Below, one piece after another: positions 59,418 to 64,000 of a stretch of DNA of 64,000 bases. The stretch covers positions 39,921 to 103,920 of the forward strand of contig NW_026251811.1 of NCBI RefSeq assembly GCF_025024155.1. The letters are read 5' to 3'. Numbering within the stretch: the first letter of the stretch is position 1; every line of letters begins with the position of its first letter. The stretch comes from Gamsiella multidivaricata (taxonomy: Eukaryota > Mortierellomycota > Mortierellomycetes > Mortierellales > Mortierellaceae). Under the pieces are notes generated by a model that saw nothing but the letters and a program-made list of their open reading frames with translations, was not told the DNA's origin and searched no databases. The translations under genes were made by a program, and so were the position numbers.

Positions 59418-60902
59418 TTAGATTGCATGTATGTTGAGGTGCCGGTGGTGGTGGTGGTGCTGAAGCCATTCTTTAGCCTCGTCTGAGAGACAATGGAGTA
59501 TTGTCATCTCATGAACCCGAGGTAGCGCAGCCAAGAGCTGTCCCATCTGCTCGGCAGTCATTCTCGGCTCCATGTTTTGGAGCCACAGAAATTCCAGTTT
59601 TGGGTAGATCGCCTGTCCGCGCTGTCTGAACAACAGCATGTCCATGTGGCCCCGGTCGCAGCCAAATGTCAGTCTCCTCAGATTTTCCAGTCCTTGTAGA
59701 CGGGCCCCGATCTGTTCATGGTCATTCGTGCGTACTTCGAGCCGACTGATGAAAATCTCCGACAGTGTCCTTCGACATGCCCACTCTCTCAGACCAACAA
59801 AGACTTCAGAAGACAGCCCGCTCAACCACAGCTCCAACCGGACAAGACGTGGACAATCCTCCAACACTTCACGCACACCCTGGGCGGTCACAGCCGGCTC
59901 AGATGAAATGGAAAGTTCTTCGAGATCACCACAATGATGCTGCAGCATCCGAAGTGCCGCATCATTGAAACCTGTATTGCCGATGTGGAATCCTCGGAGT
60001 CCTGGGGATTTTCTGAAGAGATCGATCCATAGGTCATTCGATATCGGGTGACCATCTCCTAGCATGGCGATCGTGGTGAGGTGCGGGCAGAAAATATGCA
60101 GGTTTTTAAAAACGCTCTGAATACCGTCATAGTTACTAAAATCCGCAATATGGAGGCTCTGGAGGAGTGGCAGTCGTTGTAAAGCTTCTAACAAGTTGGG
60201 GGCAGAAATGCAAGTACGAGGCAGGTATAACTCGTGAAGCCCATGAATCCAGTTCACAGACTCGCTAGAAGAGGCTGCCATGTTCGCATCCTTGTGGGTC
60301 TTGTTCTCATTGAGGGTCATCCAATGTAGACGAAGTTGTCGAAGATTGGGAAATGTTCTCAGAAAGTCGCTCAGCGAAAAAAAGATCGCTCGATATCGTG
60401 CTGTCTTGATGCGAAGGCTGTGGAGAGATGCCCACGAACTACCGCGACTCGCCTTGATTGCTGCAAGGGAGGCCGAAAGAAACAGCTGACAATCATCAGT
60501 GCTCAGATCCAGCTCCAGAATGCTCAGCGAACGGAACGGCGGTTCGAAGGTGCGTGTGTCATCGTGGAATAGCAGGCTGCTAACAATCTGGATGTTGTGA
60601 TCCAGGACAACAAGAGAGACAATGCCGATGCAGTATTGACGGATGCGCCATGGAAGGCGGTTGTGTCCGGCCTGGTTGGCGACTCTCAAGTGCTGGATAA
60701 GAGAGCCGTGCCTTGACAGTCCCTTTTCGAAAGAGTCCAGGTCCTGAGGCCGATCGAAATAGACACGACTCCATATCTTTGGTATGAAGATTGTGTGGAA
60801 CTGCCTGGAGACACGGCACAGCGCGAGATAGTCGCTCGTGGAGAGAAGCATGGCAACAAGGTCGTGGATCTCTGGTATGCTGAGCAGGTCTTCAATAGCC
60901 AT
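59418..60902 (-). CDS. F-box/leucine-rich-repeat-like protein
   Basis: Single exon, 494 aa. The N-terminus (LLSIPEIHDLVAMLLSTSDYLALCRVSRQFHTIFIPKIWSRVYF) is an F-box. The rest is a series of irregular leucine-rich repeats with the usual L..L.L pattern: FRSLSILELDL, LHSLRIKTARY, FPNLRQLRLHWM, LHELYLPRTCI, LLQSLHIADF, DLEELSISSE, RLVRLELWLSGL and LRRLTFGCDR. This is the layout of SCF substrate receptors, with the F-box binding SKP1 and the LRR arc binding the substrate. It ends in a run of His (HHHHHRH). Fungi of this kind often carry large sets of such genes. No substrate can be named. It is 117 bp downstream of the neighbouring Q-rich gene on the same strand. Confidence 0.78.
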   Translation of the reverse strand: MAIEDLLSIPEIHDLVAMLLSTSDYLALCRVSRQFHTIFIPKIWSRVYFDRPQDLDSFEKGLSRHGSLIQHLRVANQAGHNRLPWRIRQYCIGIVSLVVLDHNIQIVSSLLFHDDTRTFEPPFRSLSILELDLSTDDCQLFLSASLAAIKASRGSSWASLHSLRIKTARYRAIFFSLSDFLRTFPNLRQLRLHWMTLNENKTHKDANMAASSSESVNWIHGLHELYLPRTCISAPNLLEALQRLPLLQSLHIADFSNYDGIQSVFKNLHIFCPHLTTIAMLGDGHPISNDLWIDLFRKSPGLRGFHIGNTGFNDAALRMLQHHCGDLEELSISSEPAVTAQGVREVLEDCPRLVRLELWLSGLSSEVFVGLREWACRRTLSEIFISRLEVRTNDHEQIGARLQGLENLRRLTFGCDRGHMDMLLFRQRGQAIYPKLEFLWLQNMEPRMTAEQMGQLLAALPRVHEMTILHCLSDEAKEWLQHHHHHRHLNIHAI

Positions 60903-61019
60903 GATGATGGTGTCGGGAGCTGAGAAAAGGTGGAGAGCTAATCAAGACGATATTACCATAATTACTCACAGATGACATGTTGCTATCACTTAAGTGTGGA
61001 TTTATTACGAAAAGATCAA

Positions 61020-64000
61020 TTACAAAGATGTGTACAGAGCAGCTAAAGCTGCGTGTTTGCTGTTGCCGTGGATAGGCTCGCTCTCGAAATGATCCACATA
61101 CTCTTGCTCTCCAACCGGCAAGAACTGTCCTCCAGGTCCCATGGGTATATAATGGTGTGATTGTGCCAGAATCCTTGTCGGCGAGAGCACATCGCTGAGC
61201 GTCGACGATAGGAGTGTCGAGTCTGTAGAGTCCAACTGTGGTGTCCCAGCTCTGGATGAACCGAATTCCTCAATCTGCGATTGCTCCTGAAGCTGCTGCA
61301 ATTGCTCCGCCAGATCTTGCTGCTGGTCTTCAGATAGCTGCGACTCTTGTGGATCTTGCTGCTGGTGCTGCTGTTGTTGTTGCAACTGCAGCTCCTGCTG
61401 CAACCACAACGGATCCCCTGTCGTGTCAAACTCCAATCCCAGATCCGACCCATATGCCAGTTCTGCGGGGGACGAGGACAAGGTCGGGTCCATCGAAAGC
61501 AACGATAAATGCTGCTCCGTAACCACGCCTGCTGCTGCTTCGTAAGGTTCTGCCACTGTCACTGCCACTGAGTTCTGAACCGTCTCCGGAAACCAATCGT
61601 ACAAATCTGATGTCACTGGGTCGCTCGTAAGATCGCCATTATGTCCACGGCCACCTATTTCAGACCCCGGTGTGCTCACATATCCCTGACCACCAACGCC
61701 ATACGGTCCATAATCGTCGCCAACTTCCGAATAAAGCAATCGATCGATCTCAGACTCATCCAGCTCGGCCTCATCATCCAGCTCCGACTGCCCACCTGTC
61801 CCAACATCGTCCTCTGCTCCACTCTGTGCTGTTACCTGGCAACTTAATTCACGCACTGTAGGATTGCTCGTCACCAATCCCGCTGTTTCCAGATTATACG
61901 CTGGTTGGGCTCCAGCATTGCTATTCAGGGAAAATCCCATAACGTCTTCGCTACCCAGATCTGACATCCACTGATCAAAGCAATTCATAAAGTCCTTGTT
62001 GGTCTGCATCTGTACACTGGCCGAGGTATCCGTCGGCAATGATGTCGTCAGTGCTGGCGGAGGTGACACCAGCGCAGCGGCAAAATCTGCAGAGGCAGAA
62101 TGTACCAGTGGAGGAACCGGCCGTGCAGGTGAGGATGCAAGTAACGGTGCTAGTGATGGTGAGGCGGCCGCGGCTGCGATGGCGAGGGGGTCTGAAATTG
62201 TGCTTGCTATGGAAGTGACAGTGTTGCTCCTCGATACTAGTGCCATTGGTGCGGGATCCTTGGCCATCCAAGTTGTTGTCGGTCTCTGTCTCTTGTAAAC
62301 TTTTGGCGAATGTATCGGCTGACCATGGCACAGATTCGAATTTCCAGAGGCATTCGAGCGGTCTTTGCGCAGCAAGGAAGAGTGCGGCGTTGCAAAGTTT
62401 TCCTTATCCTCAAACACCGAATGCATACGCTTGCTTCCCAACAGTACGTTCTTTGCTGTTGAGAGCGCAGGGCCGGCTGCGGTCAAAGTCGACCGCAGGA
62501 TATCAGGAGTCCGAGCAGATGCCAAAATGTTTTCCGTGCCAGGAGCCTTTTGGACTGGGTTCAGCGGCTTCTTCTTTTTCGGTGTTACGACTGTAGATCC
62601 CACAATCGAAGAAGGTTTTGATGACCTTTCTGCTGTCGCTGCCGTCGGCCGAGCCAAAGCCGGGGACAGCACTGAGGACGGATGAGGACGATTCTGTAGA
62701 CGGGTTGCATTCCGAGATGGTTGCTGCTTCTCCTGCCCCTGAAATTGTTGCTCCTCCTGCTGAGATTGTTGCTCCTGTAACCGAAGTAGCAGCTGCTTGC
62801 GTTGAAGCTGGTGTTGCTCGAGTTGACGTTGTCTACGAAGCAATTCCTGTTCCTTTTGCTGATTTTGTTGGAGCTTCTGCTGCTGACGCTGTCTGTGTTC
62901 CTGCTTTTGCAACTGCAGGCGACGCTTCTCGTCCAGTGATGAGTCGATTCCACATTTATTTTCCAACTGCTGCTGCTGCTGTTGCTGTAATGGTTCGAGT
63001 GGCGCTCGTCGAGTGGCTGACTTGTGCTGTCGCAAATCGTCCTGGTCCAGATTATCCAGTATATCGTGGGGTACTGAACAGATTGAGATGCTGCTGTTGG
63101 ATGGATGTGCGCGCGCATGATTCGATCGTGAAGTATGACCGCCTTCATTACGTCGTATCTGTGATTCACGGATGGGCGAAGGTGACATTGATTTTGGAAG
63201 CGGCTGTCGGGGTTCCACAAAAGAACTTGTATGGCGCCGCACTTTTTCGTTGCGATGCGCATTTGGATGTGGATGGCGATCCTGCTTGTAAACATCCAGC
63301 ATCGTCTTTGAAGTGCGTGACCTTTCACGTGGATTGTGGTCGCCTCGATCCGTGTCGTCGTCCACGAGGGATCTATGTTGAACTGCAAGCCGAGTGTGTG
63401 CCTTTTGAAGCGCTAGTTGCTGTTCCTTTTGCATGCGTTGAAGTTCCTGAAGCTGTTCGAGTTGCTTCCGTTGAAGCTCCTCCAGCTGACGCTGCTGCTG
63501 CAATTCCAGTTCCTCCTGCGTCAACGAGAGTTGTGTAGATTCGAAGCGCAAGTGTTGACTTGATTCAGCCGCATCAAAATCATCCTCAACCTCGCCTTCA
63601 GATTCAGAATCCGCGGAGAAACCTCTGATCTGATGTCTTTGGTGGATTGGGCCGGGGTGTTTCCGTGCGGACGTCATGGGCTGATAGCTATGCGGCCTAT
63701 CATCTGGGCCGCCCCAATCCTTAGAGCCGGGCTCCTGTTCCTCACCACGGTCTGCACGTATGCTGCGAGAGGCGCCAATGTTGGATATCGAAGTGATAGT
63801 TGCTAGTGATCCTACAGGAGTTGTTGCAGCAGCTATGACTGCAGACGATGTTATTGAAGCTGTCGACACCGATGGGGCAGGGTCCAGCTTGTGTATCGAT
63901 CCTTGGATGTGTTCGTCATCGCTAAACGCGCTCTCCTCTAAGCTCTCTTCAAACAGCTCTGCAACCATATGCAAAGGCTGCTCCTCTAGTCCATGATCGA
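61020..64000 (-). CDS. Q-rich disordered protein, 5' end outside the window (partial)
   Basis: The minus-strand frame is open from the right edge to a stop at 61020, giving 992 residues with no ATG at its first codon in view, so the gene starts beyond the window. An acidic stretch (EESLEESAFSDDEH) is followed by two Gln-rich coiled-coil-like blocks at about residues 160-210 and 325-430 (repeats of QLEELQRKQLEQLQELQ type). Then come a basic patch (TPKKKKPLNP), Ala/Ser/Pro-rich sequence, an acidic Asp/Glu region and another Gln run near the end. The mix of Gln-rich and acidic stretches recalls transcription co-activators, but no DNA-binding or catalytic domain is visible. No function is assigned. 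Confidence 0.6.
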   Translation of the reverse strand, partial: DHGLEEQPLHMVAELFEESLEESAFSDDEHIQGSIHKLDPAPSVSTASITSSAVIAAATTPVGSLATITSISNIGASRSIRADRGEEQEPGSKDWGGPDDRPHSYQPMTSARKHPGPIHQRHQIRGFSADSESEGEVEDDFDAAESSQHLRFESTQLSLTQEELELQQQRQLEELQRKQLEQLQELQRMQKEQQLALQKAHTRLAVQHRSLVDDDTDRGDHNPRERSRTSKTMLDVYKQDRHPHPNAHRNEKVRRHTSSFVEPRQPLPKSMSPSPIRESQIRRNEGGHTSRSNHARAHPSNSSISICSVPHDILDNLDQDDLRQHKSATRRAPLEPLQQQQQQQLENKCGIDSSLDEKRRLQLQKQEHRQRQQQKLQQNQQKEQELLRRQRQLEQHQLQRKQLLLRLQEQQSQQEEQQFQGQEKQQPSRNATRLQNRPHPSSVLSPALARPTAATAERSSKPSSIVGSTVVTPKKKKPLNPVQKAPGTENILASARTPDILRSTLTAAGPALSTAKNVLLGSKRMHSVFEDKENFATPHSSLLRKDRSNASGNSNLCHGQPIHSPKVYKRQRPTTTWMAKDPAPMALVSRSNTVTSIASTISDPLAIAAAAASPSLAPLLASSPARPVPPLVHSASADFAAALVSPPPALTTSLPTDTSASVQMQTNKDFMNCFDQWMSDLGSEDVMGFSLNSNAGAQPAYNLETAGLVTSNPTVRELSCQVTAQSGAEDDVGTGGQSELDDEAELDESEIDRLLYSEVGDDYGPYGVGGQGYVSTPGSEIGGRGHNGDLTSDPVTSDLYDWFPETVQNSVAVTVAEPYEAAAGVVTEQHLSLLSMDPTLSSSPAELAYGSDLGLEFDTTGDPLWLQQELQLQQQQQHQQQDPQESQLSEDQQQDLAEQLQQLQEQSQIEEFGSSRAGTPQLDSTDSTLLSSTLSDVLSPTRILAQSHHYIPMGPGGQFLPVGEQEYVDHFESEPIHGNSKHAALAALYTSL

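Noticed and set aside
62618..63538. Plus-strand open frame of about 306 codons rich in Val and Ala
   Set aside because: It is the mirror of the Gln-rich codons (CAG/CTG) of the minus-strand gene, with no independent support.
1..64000. Search for a CRISPR array, operon or prokaryotic defence system
   Set aside because: Spliceosomal introns run through nearly every conserved gene, so the DNA is eukaryotic; no spaced palindromic repeats were seen.

Overview
The window looks like a piece of a filamentous fungal nuclear genome. Genes carry many short GT-AG introns (mostly 67-190 nt), lie on both strands with gaps of about 25 bp to 5 kb, and use the standard code. Long low-complexity Q/H/S-rich proteins are common. 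The mix of conserved proteins (KCH K+ channel, SUV3, DCC1, RAD51D, ETF-QO, mitochondrial EF-Ts, a TMEM164-like protein) and a PIN/XPG-like remnant suggests an early-diverging fungus, possibly Mortierellomycota. That placement is inference. No rRNA, tRNA or CRISPR array was seen.

Left third (1-21.8 kb). A KCH-type potassium channel with a Q-rich tail, the mitochondrial RNA helicase SUV3 (7 exons) and a membrane-anchored GT5 glycosyltransferase all lie on the minus strand. A large spacer follows. Then come an RS-rich protein and a SAC3/GANP-like protein on the plus strand, which may be one gene. A secreted subtilase lies on the minus strand, followed by about 4.1 kb with no convincing gene.

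Middle (21.8-38 kb). A four-helix membrane protein (+), the cohesion factor DCC1 (-, 7 exons) and a small SRPBCC lipid-binding-type protein (-, 5 exons) come first. Next are three adjacent genes for mitochondrial proteins: ETF-QO (+), EF-Ts (-) and a hotdog thioesterase (+, with a 20-nt microexon). About 5.1 kb without a recognisable gene follows, ending in a strong CT-rich tract.

Right part (38-64 kb). A long bHLH transcription factor (+) is followed by an F-box protein with a Cys cluster (-) and a RAD51D-type recombinase (-, 6 exons). RAD51D starts only 24 bp downstream of a frameshifted XPG/FEN-like nuclease gene. The stretch 46-49 kb is remnant-rich, with a hAT transposase 3' end and other broken coding pieces. 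After it come a 1303-residue disordered protein built from two ORFs joined by one intron (+), a TMEM164-family membrane protein (-, 5 exons), an F-box/leucine-rich protein (-) and a Q-rich protein that runs off the right edge (-).

Exon joins were worked out by hand from splice motifs, phase and family fit. Starts are the least certain part. I found no clear new multi-gene system. The items most worth a second look are the possible RS/SAC3 fusion, the type II-anchored GT5 enzyme, the nuclease remnant abutting RAD51D, and the TMEM164 homologue in a fungus.
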